This document shows positions 48,901-59,003 of a DNA stretch of 64,000 nucleotides, piece by piece. A program made the position numbers and the translations under genes. Source of the DNA: Firmicutes bacterium ADurb.Bin193 (GTDB lineage: Bacteria > Bacillota > Clostridia > Monoglobales > Firm-18). The stretch spans positions 1-64,000 of the forward strand of contig MWCQ01000013.1 in the NCBI GenBank assembly GCA_002070105.1, read 5' to 3'. The notes under the pieces are model-generated. The model saw only the letters and a program-made list of their open reading frames with translations, ran no database searches and was not told the origin of the DNA. The first letter of the stretch is position 1; each line of letters begins with the position of its first letter.

Positions 48901-49619
48901 ACGATAAACCCTCCCACAAATATACTGATTAAATACCCGATGAAGATGTATGGAACAAACGCCACCATTTCGCCGTCCTGCGGTTTTCTGTCTACAAGCA
49001 TCAGGTGCAGACTTGAGATCAGCGTTCCTGAAAACAATAACAGCGCATACGACTTACAGCACAGGAAAAGTAGCATCATAATGTTCAAATCACCTGCACC
49101 GATGTATCTTGATGCAATGATACAAAGCAAAATGCACATTACAGCAAACATAACATTCAGCAAAATTTCAAGCCCTGCACCCTGCCATGTAAAGCCTGTT
49201 ATTGAAAACAGCCGCAGTACAATTACTATCAGCATTCCACCGTAAATTACTACCGTATGCGTCATATGTTCAGCCATATCCGATGCAGAGTTAAAACCAA
49301 GCACCATGCAAACTGCAAACGCAATTATTTTTTCGAAGAGCGGGAGGGGTGCCGCCGCAATTACTAAAAACCCGACACCCATTAGAAGCTCCATTGCCAT
49401 ATGGTTGCCGTCTATCTTTTCTTTGCAGTATCGGCATCTTCCGCGCAGGAGTACAAAGCTCAAAAGCGGAATCAAATCATACCAGCTTAGTTTATGGTTG
49501 CAATTATCACAACGGGAACGTCCGCTTACCCATGATTCATTTCTACTGAGTCGGTATGCAATGACATAGAAAAAGCTGCCAAGACTAACTCCCAGCAGCG
49601 TCATAAAAAATATAAACAT
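48897..49619 (-). CDS. Prepilin peptidase (A24 family)
   Basis: A 240-aa polytopic protease that cleaves and methylates prepilins. The start LGVSLGSFFYVIAYRLSRNE contains the conserved family opening; a four-cysteine zinc site is in SRCDNCNHKLSWYDLIPLLS and CRYCKEK; the aspartate motifs are GFNSASDMAEHM and IGAGDLNIMMLLF, the latter with the GxGD hallmark. Both catalytic aspartates are present. It is the only visible prepilin peptidase and lies between the Tad and the T4P-like sets, so it may serve both. Confidence 0.95.
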   Translation of the reverse strand: MFIFFMTLLGVSLGSFFYVIAYRLSRNESWVSGRSRCDNCNHKLSWYDLIPLLSFVLLRGRCRYCKEKIDGNHMAMELLMGVGFLVIAAAPLPLFEKIIAFAVCMVLGFNSASDMAEHMTHTVVIYGGMLIVIVLRLFSITGFTWQGAGLEILLNVMFAVMCILLCIIASRYIGAGDLNIMMLLFLCCKSYALLLFSGTLISSLHLMLVDRKPQDGEMVAFVPYIFIGYLISIFVGGFIV

Positions 49620-49636
49620 CTCAATTTATCCTTTCT

Positions 49637-51832
49637 CTAAAATGTTACGGAGGTTACTCCGCTGTTGCTTGGCGGTGCAATGACTTTCACGGTCACATAT
49701 ATGGTTTTATCTCCTGAATAAAATGTTTTGTTGTATGTCCCCACAGTCAGACTTTCGGGATTATAACAATACCAATAAAAATACTGACCATTTGTATAAA
49801 GTCTTATATAACTGCTGCCCAAGCTGTAATCATATGTGCTGTAATAAGTAAGTGGCGTTCCTGTGTTTTGTGAACCACTGATGTAACCGGATTTCTTAAG
49901 AATCACAATATCATTTAAGCGAATTGTGTTGACCTGCTGCCTTAAACTGCTGTCAAGCTTTCCGGAATCTATGACATTATTTTTAATGTTATATCCAATC
50001 GGCAAATCATCCTGTGCAAAATCAATTCTGTTTTGAACGATTTCTGTATCCGCATCATTAGGTGGTGTTATATTCTTTTCACCGATTTTACCATTTGGAA
50101 CAATTTCACCGTTGTCATTTTCATCAACAACCGCAACGCGGTAGTATTCCTTTGCCCATGGTTTATTGATATTACTTAATGTGACAACGAATTTACTGTT
50201 ATTAATTGCAAATGCCATTAAATCGAAAACGTCAAATATAGATGAGCTTGCTGTTGAGTATCCTGTGGGGCCTGTTGAACGAAGTCTGCCGTCGGGATAA
50301 TAAATATTATACCAAAGCTGATATAAGCCTCCGCCCATACCGCCCCAATCTCCACGCACATACCGTCCATCAGGGAATACATTTGTCATTTTGCGTCCCC
50401 ACCATTCATAGGTTTTCGCATATCTTATATCAACCAAATCTGATGATACAGTAAATTGGCTATAGTATGTATAACCGCCATTCATTCCTGTTGCAAGTGT
50501 TCCGTTTGCTTTTAATTCAACATCACTTTCCATTACAGTATTACCGGAATTATCAAAGTATAGGCAATTAACCTTTTGCCAATAAATGCGATTTGTACTT
50601 GTTGATTCCGGATCAGTATGATAAATGTATGATGAACCATCCTTTGTTCTTGTAACTGCAAGCTTATTATTATATGTGATGTAGTTGAAGCTTGTGTAAA
50701 TGCTGCTGTCAAGTGAAATCTGACAAACCATACCGTTCTTTAATACAACCACATTATTAATGAGTACGGCAGGGGGTGAAAATCCACGGCTTGTATATGC
50801 AGCTTCATCTAAATTGTTTATTGACCTAGGCGTAAGTGTAACGGCGTATGTGTTTTTAGTCGGTATGGTTTTTGTATATACTAAACCCATATTTGAGCCC
50901 GTCTTCCTGTAAACCTCATACTTTTGATAATAGTAATTTCTTGAGTCTGTGCTGTTGTATGTTAATATTTGTGAGCATTTAAGAAATAAATTTTCTGTTC
51001 CTGCTACCTTATAAAACTTTTCTTCACTTGCATTCCCGGTAAAGCCCTCATTATATATTGAATATCCATTATCAACAGTAACAATTGCCTTTTCAACCTT
51101 TGTGCTGTTCTGCATAACAATACTGTTGTCCTTAAAGAGCATTTCTGATAAAAGAGTTGCATAAGTTGAGCCATCAGACATATAGTAGGAATATGTACTT
51201 GAGCCTGAACGGTATCTCTCAAAACTCAAATATAGCTTTTTGTCCTTTATCGTCATTGTTCCGGCTGTACTGTAATCATCATCGGCACAGTATTTATATA
51301 ACTTACCGTCCTTTGTTACTATAAAATATTCCTTATACTCTGTATAATTGGTATTACCGTATTTTCCGTTTGGGCTAATAAGGTAACATGGCATCGAACT
51401 TCCGTTTTTCGTATAAAAACTTTCATCAATTTCAAATGAAATATCTCTGAAGCTTTGTTCTCGTTCCCAATAATATTCATTGTTAGTTGATGCGCTTCCG
51501 AGGATAATAAAGCCGTCATCTGTTGCAAGTAAGGTATAGTAGTAATAGTATGAGGTATCCTTATTACCGTTATATCCACCGTCACGCATCTGTCCTTCAC
51601 AAATACCGAGGTAATAATTTTCTCCGAGTTGCGGTAGCTTATACAGATAAAACAGGTTAAGATCCATGGCTTTTTGTATTCGGATTTCCTCATCTGTCAT
51701 AGATGTTTTGGTAGGTGCTTGAGTCCAAAGTTCGTATGATGTTTTTGGGGCGGTTTCCTCAGCAAAAACACTTCCGATACTGCTTAAAATAAGTACACAT
51801 ACCAGGAAAAGTGGAGTAAGTTTCTTAATCAT
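49637..51832 (-). CDS. Large secreted beta-rich protein of unknown function
   Basis: A 731-aa exported protein with signal peptide (KKLTPLFLVCVLILSSIGSV, FAEE). The body is Tyr/Ser/Thr-rich and has repeated WD40- or propeller-like segments of the type DGGYNGNKDTSYYYYYTLL and LYKYCADDDYSTAGTMTI, typical of extracellular beta-propeller or DUF5050-like proteins. The C-terminus (TVGTYNKTFYSGDKTIYVTV) is beta-sandwich-like. No wall-sorting signal is visible. It lies in the pilus block directly after the SurA-like anchor gene and may be a pilus-associated adhesin. Confidence 0.65.
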   Translation of the reverse strand: MIKKLTPLFLVCVLILSSIGSVFAEETAPKTSYELWTQAPTKTSMTDEEIRIQKAMDLNLFYLYKLPQLGENYYLGICEGQMRDGGYNGNKDTSYYYYYTLLATDDGFIILGSASTNNEYYWEREQSFRDISFEIDESFYTKNGSSMPCYLISPNGKYGNTNYTEYKEYFIVTKDGKLYKYCADDDYSTAGTMTIKDKKLYLSFERYRSGSSTYSYYMSDGSTYATLLSEMLFKDNSIVMQNSTKVEKAIVTVDNGYSIYNEGFTGNASEEKFYKVAGTENLFLKCSQILTYNSTDSRNYYYQKYEVYRKTGSNMGLVYTKTIPTKNTYAVTLTPRSINNLDEAAYTSRGFSPPAVLINNVVVLKNGMVCQISLDSSIYTSFNYITYNNKLAVTRTKDGSSYIYHTDPESTSTNRIYWQKVNCLYFDNSGNTVMESDVELKANGTLATGMNGGYTYYSQFTVSSDLVDIRYAKTYEWWGRKMTNVFPDGRYVRGDWGGMGGGLYQLWYNIYYPDGRLRSTGPTGYSTASSSIFDVFDLMAFAINNSKFVVTLSNINKPWAKEYYRVAVVDENDNGEIVPNGKIGEKNITPPNDADTEIVQNRIDFAQDDLPIGYNIKNNVIDSGKLDSSLRQQVNTIRLNDIVILKKSGYISGSQNTGTPLTYYSTYDYSLGSSYIRLYTNGQYFYWYCYNPESLTVGTYNKTFYSGDKTIYVTVKVIAPPSNSGVTSVTF

Positions 51833-52516
51833 TTATTTTCCTCCGTTCTTATTTTCTTTTTGCAATAATTCATGTGCCTTTTCGGACTTTATAAGTTCCT
51901 TTATTTCCTCATCGCTCTGCATGGGTGAATCTATGCCGATACGCTTTAAATAGCAGTACACTCCCGCAAATTCAACCGGAGCCTTTGTGTATTCGCCGTC
52001 CTTTAATTCATCAAAGGCCGTTTCCAACATATCATTGCCGACCACGTTATAATACTTTTGACCGGAACTGTCAACTTCCATAAGCGGAAGAACACCTAAG
52101 TTTAATGTTTCAGGCTTTTCTTTGCTTCCGTTTTCATCAATGAAGTTTTGACATTCATCAGCCGTGTTAAAAAGAATCAGAACAGCCTTTTTTGTATCCA
52201 TTGTGTTTCCGATCATGTCACGGTAGTCGGATATTTCTTTGTCCGTAACCGTAATGTTTTCTGTAAGCTTATCAATCTTTTCTTCCTGTGCAGCATCCAT
52301 TTTAAGCTGTTCCATCAATTCCTTGTCGTTTTTGATTTTTTCAATTGAAACACCGTTTTTTGCTGCCTCTGCTGCAATTTTCTCATCAAGCCGTGTAGCA
52401 GCCGACTTGCCACCGTCCGAACATATGGCAACCGCTATGATTACCGCAAGAATAAGAATACCGCCCGCAACAACAGCAAGCCTTGCTTTTTTCTCTGTGA
52501 TCTTAAATTTCGCCAT
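51833..52516 (-). CDS. Membrane-anchored SurA/PrsA-like protein
   Basis: A 227-aa protein from the ATG at 52516 (MAKFKITEKKARL). A single anchor (LAVVAGGILILAVIIAVAIC) is followed by a helical region and a parvulin-like body (KKAVLILFNTADECQNFIDE; AFDELKDGEYTKAPVEFAGV). It is the second chaperone-like protein of the pilus block. It overlaps the BIG2 gene and precedes the 731-aa secreted protein, which it may help to fold outside the membrane. Confidence 0.65.
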   Translation of the reverse strand: MAKFKITEKKARLAVVAGGILILAVIIAVAICSDGGKSAATRLDEKIAAEAAKNGVSIEKIKNDKELMEQLKMDAAQEEKIDKLTENITVTDKEISDYRDMIGNTMDTKKAVLILFNTADECQNFIDENGSKEKPETLNLGVLPLMEVDSSGQKYYNVVGNDMLETAFDELKDGEYTKAPVEFAGVYCYLKRIGIDSPMQSDEEIKELIKSEKAHELLQKENKNGGK

Positions 52517-53981
52517 TTCCTGCACCTCTCACTTTCATATTATATTTTAAATTTTTACCAAGCTTATTTCCGTAAATGTCACACAAGTTTTCTTTTATAA
52601 AAACAAAGTTGTCGCTAATGCTCCAAGCGGAAGAGGGGGCTATTATTATTTTGTTGCCGACAACCTCAATACTGATTTCATTCCTGCTTTCATTTCCTGC
52701 AGCATCTGTTCCTGCAAAGATATTTGCTTTGGCAGAAGCTATATTTACATCGGCGTCAAACTTTAAGACAATAGCTCGGTTTTGCTTTAGATTATAGGCT
52801 GTGCCAACCTGTGCAAAGTGATTTTCGCTGTACTCAGACTGAAACTCATAAACGGCTGACTGCTTAAAATCAGAAGTATAAGCCTTAACGGTAACAGTAC
52901 CTTTATCGTTAATTGCGACATTGCCCATGCTGTCAATCGACCCGCAGCCGCCGTAAACATACCAACGCAGATTTCGCTCGGTTGTATCCTCCGGCGAAAA
53001 TGTCGGTGTAAACTTGATTTTTTGCCCGGTTTCAAATATGGCATTTTCCTGCGGAGCAATAGTGATGCTGTCGGGGTAACGAACATATGGAATGATTTTT
53101 ACGGTTATCGTGTCCTGACGTCCGTTGTCACGGCTGATTGCGTAAATCTTTACAGTACCTTCGCCAATTCCTGTCACAATGCCGTTTTCATCAACATCCG
53201 CAACATCATCATCTTCTGTTTTCCAGCGAATTCGTTTGTCTGTTGCACCTTCGGGATAAATCTGTACCGAAAATTGTTTCGTCTGTGTTCTCATGATTTC
53301 AACCGTTTTTTTGACCTCATCCTCACCGTCATAAATATCCACACGGCGGACGGCGATATCATTTTCGCCGGAGTAGTCGCTGTCATCATAGTCATCGGAA
53401 ACTTTAACATAAACATATTTGGTTACATTCCCATCCGCTGATTCAAGCTTGATTTTCGTACTGCCATTTCGTTTGCCATAGACAATACCACTATCTGTCA
53501 CCGTAGCAACAGAGGTGTTCATGCTTGTGAATTTAACCTCTTTATTTGTTGCTTTTTCCGGCACAACATCATAATAAATTTTTCTTTCTGAATACCGTTC
53601 CAAGTAAAGTTCATCATCAGACAGTTCAATGTCCGTTACAGGAATGTCTTTTGTCTTGACAACCTTAACCCTCACAGTATCGGAAAGATCTGTGTCTTTG
53701 ATTTTTACGGTTATATCCGCTATACCCTCGGCATTGGCAATTACTGTTCCAATGGCGGCTTTCGCTACCGTATCATCACTTGAGATATACTCAAGCTCAT
53801 AATCACTCGCTCTTGACGGCAGTACCGAAACCTTTATTTTCTGTGTTTCTCCGATAATCATTGTATCGGAAAGCGATATTGTAAGGCTTTCCGCAGGAAT
53901 TGTTTCCTCTGCACTTACTGTCATTCCGCAAGCCAGCGTACACATCACAAGTATTGCTGTAAGCTTTGAGATTTTAACCAA
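52503..53981 (-). CDS. Secreted BIG2 (Ig-like) repeat protein
   Basis: A 492-aa exported protein with signal peptide (SKLTAILVMCTLACGMTVSA) and three BIG2-type Ig-like domains at about 30-110, 113-195 and 205-300; their signatures are VSVLPSRASDYELEYISSDD, VPEKATNKEVKFTSMNTSVA and IYPEGATDKRIRWKTEDDDV. A fourth weaker one (FSPEDTTERNLRWYVYGG) follows and a different C-terminal domain closes the chain. BIG2 proteins are adhesins or pilus-tip components. It overlaps its neighbours on both sides and is thus part of the pilus operon. Confidence 0.88.
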   Translation of the reverse strand: MVKISKLTAILVMCTLACGMTVSAEETIPAESLTISLSDTMIIGETQKIKVSVLPSRASDYELEYISSDDTVAKAAIGTVIANAEGIADITVKIKDTDLSDTVRVKVVKTKDIPVTDIELSDDELYLERYSERKIYYDVVPEKATNKEVKFTSMNTSVATVTDSGIVYGKRNGSTKIKLESADGNVTKYVYVKVSDDYDDSDYSGENDIAVRRVDIYDGEDEVKKTVEIMRTQTKQFSVQIYPEGATDKRIRWKTEDDDVADVDENGIVTGIGEGTVKIYAISRDNGRQDTITVKIIPYVRYPDSITIAPQENAIFETGQKIKFTPTFSPEDTTERNLRWYVYGGCGSIDSMGNVAINDKGTVTVKAYTSDFKQSAVYEFQSEYSENHFAQVGTAYNLKQNRAIVLKFDADVNIASAKANIFAGTDAAGNESRNEISIEVVGNKIIIAPSSAWSISDNFVFIKENLCDIYGNKLGKNLKYNMKVRGAGNGEI

Positions 53982-54627
53982 CCGTATCAGCTCCTTCCCA
54001 CATACTGTCTATCTGACCGTCCTTTAATATAAAGATTTTGAAGCTTTTGTCGCCGTCCATAAAGGAGGACAGCTTTCTTACTTTTTCGAGCAGCTTTAAC
54101 CTTGTTTCATAAGGTACTACTTCCTTTGTTAAAGCCTCCAAGCTGCATATATACTGCCAATATGCGTCATCCGGATTTTGATAGGTCTTGCCGTACCTGA
54201 CATACCCGCCGACAAGCGTTATATCTCTGTAAACCTTATAATACGCTATCGGCTCAAATTCTGCCGAGTATCCGCAAAGCCCACCAAACACCTTAAAGGT
54301 ATTTAACTGCTTTTTGTATTCTGTATTCCATACCTTGTCAAGAGATATTTCCGCACTTCCTGCATCAATCTCCGAAACCGTAAGCGGTGCGGAAAGTTTA
54401 AAATAAAAGCTGTCAATGCAGGATATGTCTGCGGTCTGCAGCTCGGTAACAACGAACCTGTCGCTGTATGATGTGGCAAGGCTTTTTAAGTATTCTCTGT
54501 CACCCCCGACATCTCTGCCGAGGCTTTCCACAAAGCTGTTGTCGGGTGTTGCATCCGTCAATTCAAATGCGGATACATTTGCCGACAACAGACAAAAACA
54601 TATAACTAAAATAAAACACTTTTTCAT
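53974..54627 (-). CDS. Secreted hypothetical protein of the pilus block
   Basis: A 217-aa exported protein with signal peptide (KKCFILVICFCLLSANVSAF). I do not recognise the mature part: a mixed alpha/beta sequence with PLTVSEIDAGSAEISLDKVW and AEFEPIAYYKVYRDITLVGG. It overlaps the BIG2 gene by eight bases and follows the large Ig-like gene by twelve, so it belongs to the same unit. Possibly a pilus-associated surface protein. Confidence 0.65.
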   Translation of the reverse strand: MKKCFILVICFCLLSANVSAFELTDATPDNSFVESLGRDVGGDREYLKSLATSYSDRFVVTELQTADISCIDSFYFKLSAPLTVSEIDAGSAEISLDKVWNTEYKKQLNTFKVFGGLCGYSAEFEPIAYYKVYRDITLVGGYVRYGKTYQNPDDAYWQYICSLEALTKEVVPYETRLKLLEKVRKLSSFMDGDKSFKIFILKDGQIDSMWEGADTVG

Positions 54628-54639
54628 TGCACTCCTCCT

Positions 54640-57270
54640 TTAATTCAAGAAGTCAAAAGCGGATTTGTCTATGCCTTTTTGCTTTTCACGCCGTATACCT
54701 ATATAGTAAGTGTTCGCTTGCCTGCCTTCTTCAACCGTTACTGTGTTGCCATCCTTTAATATACTGTTATCCGGCGCATCTACGCTGTCATCTGCATATA
54801 TGCGTTTGACGGCAGTTGAAATGTTGCCTGCCGCATCAGTATATAAAGCTGTTACAACACAATCCTTTTTAATCCCTGTTAGCACATCTCTGTATGGCAG
54901 ATACTCTCCGGTCGCTACAGCTCCCTCAAACACAAGCTTATATTCTTTCTTGTACATTGTACGGATATATGCAGCGTTAAGGCTTCCCGATATGGTTTCA
55001 TCGGGATAGGTTATCGTAACATTCTTACCATCTGTGGCGTCCGCAACATTTATTTGCGGAAGCGGAGGAGCGGAGCGTTTGATTACCACCTCACAACCCA
55101 ATACATTATGATGTGAAGTGAGTATGTCTGTATCGTTTTTCACCTCTGACACAGTCAGAAGCATTTGATACACACCATTGGGAAGCGGCGATTTATCAGT
55201 CTTTGTGTACGGAACATTAAACACAACTGCTCTTTGTGCTACACCGGAGGGGGCTGTGTCAACCGATACATCCGCAAACACGCTACTGTCATCACGGCTT
55301 ACAATATGCACATCTGTTCTTATCGTGTCCTGAACATCCGCATCACTTATCCTGTACTGATACTTTGTGTTGTAGGCTGTGTTTTTGATTACATACACAT
55401 TGTTTGTTCCGTCCGTTGCCTGATTGTAAATGGTATAAAGATAGTCGCTTGTAGGAGTAACCTTTCCGACAATCTCGCTCTTTTCGTTGATTTTGATTTT
55501 CTTTGTTACAACAGTTTCGTTTCCTGCATAATCAATTGCTTTAGCGTGGAAATAGTAGACTCCGCCGGTATTAAACACCACACCGCTTGATGGATAGGAA
55601 AGCCAGGTATCAGGAAGTGCTTCGCTTTCCGTTACCGCATACTCTCTTGATTTCACACCTGAAATATCACCGACACCGGCACGGCTCTCGTAGTCGTTTG
55701 CCGCAAATGTCACGGTCATCGGTGCATTATACCAAGTATTTTCATCAGCGTTTACCGTAACTGTCGGCGGCGTTTTATCAAGCCACACATATCTGCTTAC
55801 AAATCTTGAATTTCCGGATGCTGATGTATTAACGCTGTTAGTTCCCTTATTCAGAGTAACAGCATTGTCATAGACATAAAAGTAATAATACAGCTTTCCT
55901 GTTTTAGTCACCGTCACCGGATATGAAAATGTGTAGGTTATCGGGCTGTCCAAATAAGTGCTTCCCTGAAAGATGTAATCCATATAGTAATTACAGCGCC
56001 GTACTCCTGCATACTTATCCGAGACTGTGAACATTATGTTTTTGCTTTTATTCAGCCATGTGGAATAATCCGTTGCAAGTACATTGTCCCTTGATGTAAG
56101 GAATGTTACTGTCGGTGCTGTGTTATCGAGCGTCTGCGAAAGCGTGTGAACATACTTGTTATATGCCTTGTCAAATATGATAAGCTCTATTTCATACACA
56201 CCGTCCGCCATTCCTGTGCGTTCTACCGTATATTCGCCGTTTTCACTGTTCGGCAGACGGATATTCATATATAGCTCCTGACCGTCCCTGCGGATGCTGT
56301 AATAAACATTGCCGCTTGTAAGGGGATAGTTTTGATCGTCCATTACGGTGAATTTACTGTATAAGTTTCTGCCCTTTATAACCCTGCCCAAATCGTTAAA
56401 CTCTGAATATACATAAGGTGTTTCATTATCAATTTTAAGCGTCAGTCCTTCGCTTTGGGCATATGCGTTCCAGCCATCTGTGACAGTCAGCACAAGCTTT
56501 GCATATTCACATTTCGCCGTGTATTTGATTTTATTGTCACTTGCAAGCTGTCCCTCTGCGATTGTTTCTGATGTAACCGCGTCTGTCAGTCGGTAATTCA
56601 CTGTCAGAATATCCTCGCTGTCGTAATCGCTTGCCGCATAATCGATTGTAATTCCGTCAGCAAGTGCGGTTTTATGAAGATATACACCTTCAAGCTGACT
56701 TATGTCATATCTTAGTGTCACGGGTCCTGATATATCCTCGGCTGTATAGGAAATGCCGTAAACCTCAATTTCGGGCATTGTATTTTTATAAAACACAAAC
56801 CCAGAATCAGTTGCATTTGTCGGTTCAAGTTCTCCGACCATTCGCCAGCCGTCCTTAATGTTTTCTCCGGCGACAGCAGTTTTTGACATATCGTCAAGCG
56901 ATTTCACAAAATACCTATACGCAATCTTGTATTTGGATTTTTCGGCAAACTTTGATGTGTCACCGAAATCCATGCTTATGTTCAGACTTTCAGGATTTTC
57001 TATAAGTCTGCTTTCTCCAAAAATGGAATAGCTTTCGTCAGCTTCACCCTTTTCAAATATTGCAACCTCAATTGCGGAGATAAGGAATTTTTTATCTGTC
57101 AGTTCCGGCAGTGTAAAGGAGATGCCTTTTCCTGTGCCGATATCCTTCGCCGCCTTTACCTCGCGGTTCATGCGGATTTTCATTGTATCCGCTGCATGAA
57201 CGGTAAGTCCGAAGCAGAGTATCAAAACAAGAGTTGCTGTCAGAATAAATATTTTCTTCAAATTTTCCAC
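54640..57270 (-). CDS. Very large secreted Ig-like protein
   Basis: An 876-aa exported protein. I place the start at the GTG at 57270 (MENLKKIFILTATLVLI) after GGAAGG; a TTG nine bases on is also possible, and longer readings overlap the pseudopilin. After the signal peptide come several beta-sandwich domains with Ig-like strands (DGVYEIELIIFDKAYNKYVH; TPPTVTVNADENTWYNAPMT; VYYFHAKAIDYAGNETVVTK), the pattern of bacterial Ig-like or cadherin-like adhesion repeats. It follows the pseudopilin genes, so it may be carried on the pilus. Confidence 0.8.
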   Translation of the reverse strand: MENLKKIFILTATLVLILCFGLTVHAADTMKIRMNREVKAAKDIGTGKGISFTLPELTDKKFLISAIEVAIFEKGEADESYSIFGESRLIENPESLNISMDFGDTSKFAEKSKYKIAYRYFVKSLDDMSKTAVAGENIKDGWRMVGELEPTNATDSGFVFYKNTMPEIEVYGISYTAEDISGPVTLRYDISQLEGVYLHKTALADGITIDYAASDYDSEDILTVNYRLTDAVTSETIAEGQLASDNKIKYTAKCEYAKLVLTVTDGWNAYAQSEGLTLKIDNETPYVYSEFNDLGRVIKGRNLYSKFTVMDDQNYPLTSGNVYYSIRRDGQELYMNIRLPNSENGEYTVERTGMADGVYEIELIIFDKAYNKYVHTLSQTLDNTAPTVTFLTSRDNVLATDYSTWLNKSKNIMFTVSDKYAGVRRCNYYMDYIFQGSTYLDSPITYTFSYPVTVTKTGKLYYYFYVYDNAVTLNKGTNSVNTSASGNSRFVSRYVWLDKTPPTVTVNADENTWYNAPMTVTFAANDYESRAGVGDISGVKSREYAVTESEALPDTWLSYPSSGVVFNTGGVYYFHAKAIDYAGNETVVTKKIKINEKSEIVGKVTPTSDYLYTIYNQATDGTNNVYVIKNTAYNTKYQYRISDADVQDTIRTDVHIVSRDDSSVFADVSVDTAPSGVAQRAVVFNVPYTKTDKSPLPNGVYQMLLTVSEVKNDTDILTSHHNVLGCEVVIKRSAPPLPQINVADATDGKNVTITYPDETISGSLNAAYIRTMYKKEYKLVFEGAVATGEYLPYRDVLTGIKKDCVVTALYTDAAGNISTAVKRIYADDSVDAPDNSILKDGNTVTVEEGRQANTYYIGIRREKQKGIDKSAFDFLN

Positions 57271-57283
57271 CTTCCTTCCGTAT

Positions 57284-57790
57284 TTATTTTGGTTCAAGTA
57301 CGGCGATAACATCATCGCCAAAGTTCTCATCTTTATATGTACTTCTGCTGCTTTTTCCGTCCCTGCCGTTTGATGAAATAACCACAAGACCAGGTGAATT
57401 TGCCGCATCATCACCATTATAGGTATAAACAGAAACCTGATATTTGTTGCCCCAGGGGTCTGTTTTTACCTTTGTACTCAAATTTACGCTTCGCTTGTCA
57501 TCGGCAAGCTTGTCAATTTTTAATTCCGATGAAAGGTATTGCTTATTTAATAGCTCCACCGTTTCTGTCATAACTGTTTCATAGTTTATATCATCGGGGG
57601 CGGTGATGTTTCCGTAATCAATCATATAACTCGAAATCGAGCTTGAAATATCTCTCAAATCTCCCTCAGCAACATCCGTCTGATGATTGAGCCACACACG
57701 GTTGTATGTCACGGCAGCACTCACCATTATAATTCCGATTACGGCAATTGCGCCCATGATCTCAATTATTGTAAAGCCTTTTTGCTTCAT
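57284..57790 (-). CDS. Type IV pilin-like protein (GspG/PilE type)
   Basis: A 168-aa prepilin. Class III cleavage site KQKG-FTIIE is followed by a hydrophobic helix (MGAIAVIGIIMVSAAVTYNR). The globular part ends with DPWGNKYQVSVYTYNG and SSNGRDGKSS, the calcium-binding pattern of GspG-type pseudopilins. It is probably a structural subunit of the T4P or T2SS-like fibre. Six bases separate it from the PilX-like gene. Confidence 0.92.
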   Translation of the reverse strand: MKQKGFTIIEIMGAIAVIGIIMVSAAVTYNRVWLNHQTDVAEGDLRDISSSISSYMIDYGNITAPDDINYETVMTETVELLNKQYLSSELKIDKLADDKRSVNLSTKVKTDPWGNKYQVSVYTYNGDDAANSPGLVVISSNGRDGKSSRSTYKDENFGDDVIAVLEPK

Positions 57791-57795
57791 TTTTA

Positions 57796-58509
57796 TTAAT
57801 CACCGCCCTTCGTCCGATAATTCTGATAGTTGTTAAATGTTACCTTTGCCTTTGATATATCTGCAAATGCTTTTACGCTTGCCGGCTCTGAAACCTCCGC
57901 CTCCGTAAAAGCACCGCGCACAATATAGATGTCCGAAATCTGTGCATTGCAAAGCACCTCTCCGTTTTTATACTGCACCTTTACTGTCAGATATATAGGA
58001 TTGATTCTACTTCTGCATTCTCTGCCGCTAATTTCCTGTTCTACAAGAAAGCCCGGCTCGCTGCACATTTGCGACAGCTTGAAGTTTCCCTTTTGCATAA
58101 AGGTTTTCATTGCAATTTCAATACCGTTTTTATGCGAAAAATCCAAAAAACCGATGCTTGACATATAACTGTTTGCTTCATCCGAAATTGTTTTTAGAAA
58201 AATATCATCCGCATTTACGCTGTCTGCGATATCATCAAGCAAATACGGGCTGTAGCTGTCTAAAATACTGTAGCTGCCATCCTCATTTTTCGTGTAGGAC
58301 ACGATATATTCCTGATTTCCGAGGCAGCTTAAAAACAAACCGACAGCCATATCCGCACCGGATTCCGCAATGTATCGGTCCTGCGTTCTCTGATATGCAG
58401 TTTTCGCCTCGTACTTACTGCCTGCGGCAAGCAGTGTGACGGAGGCTCCCGCAAAAAGCACTACCAAACTGCAAAGCAGTACAATGCTTATATTTCCTTT
58501 TTGTTTCAT
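57796..58509 (-). CDS. PilX/GspK-like minor pilin
   Basis: A 237-aa protein with the start KQKGNISIVLLCSLVVLFAG, a modified prepilin helix without the usual Glu5 pattern, then YQRTQDRYIAESGADMAVGL, which is a marker of PilX/GspK-type minor subunits. These sit at the fibre tip in priming complexes. Overlap of four bases with the next pseudopilin gene. Confidence 0.82.
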   Translation of the reverse strand: MKQKGNISIVLLCSLVVLFAGASVTLLAAGSKYEAKTAYQRTQDRYIAESGADMAVGLFLSCLGNQEYIVSYTKNEDGSYSILDSYSPYLLDDIADSVNADDIFLKTISDEANSYMSSIGFLDFSHKNGIEIAMKTFMQKGNFKLSQMCSEPGFLVEQEISGRECRSRINPIYLTVKVQYKNGEVLCNAQISDIYIVRGAFTEAEVSEPASVKAFADISKAKVTFNNYQNYRTKGGD

Positions 58510-59003
58510 GGCGTTAGAACCTCCGTATAAACACTTTCACTTCTCGGCGTGATACAAAGCTCAATTACCTTTGGTATCTGACCGTATTCCGATGCATTTT
58601 TATATACCGCAAGCGTAATTTTAACGCTCTTTCCCGAAAACTCGAATTTGCTTTGGGTGAAATCTGCATCAAGCATTTTCTTTGATTTAAAGTACAGCGC
58701 ACCTGTCGGCGTTCCGTCAGACAAAGAATACACCAGACTGTAATCGCTGCTTCCTCGCTGTTTTATATAAAGAGTCTTTTTGTCAGCGGATATTTTTATA
58801 CCCTCCGCAGATTGTATTTCCCTTGTGATGTAATAAATATTATCTGTAAGTCTGCTTCGGTTTGACCGCTCGGTCTGACCGTTATACAGCGTCTTGCTCA
58901 TAAAGGACATGACCGTCACGCCAAGAAAAAGAACAAAGCACATGATTGTGCTTGCAATCAGAATTTCAACTGTTGTAAAGCCTTTTTTCTTCACTGTGGT
59001 CAC
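58506..59003 (-). CDS. Pseudopilin (PilW/GspJ-like)
   Basis: A 165-aa prepilin: KKKG-FTTVEILIASTIMCF, then a long helix and FMSKTLYNGQTERSNRSRLT, DNIYYITREIQSAEGIKISA, which is the usual pattern of GspJ/PilW minor pilins. The cleavage site is intact. It overlaps the genes on both sides by four bases and is therefore co-translated with the priming complex. Confidence 0.9.
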   Translation of the reverse strand: MTTVKKKGFTTVEILIASTIMCFVLFLGVTVMSFMSKTLYNGQTERSNRSRLTDNIYYITREIQSAEGIKISADKKTLYIKQRGSSDYSLVYSLSDGTPTGALYFKSKKMLDADFTQSKFEFSGKSVKITLAVYKNASEYGQIPKVIELCITPRSESVYTEVLTP

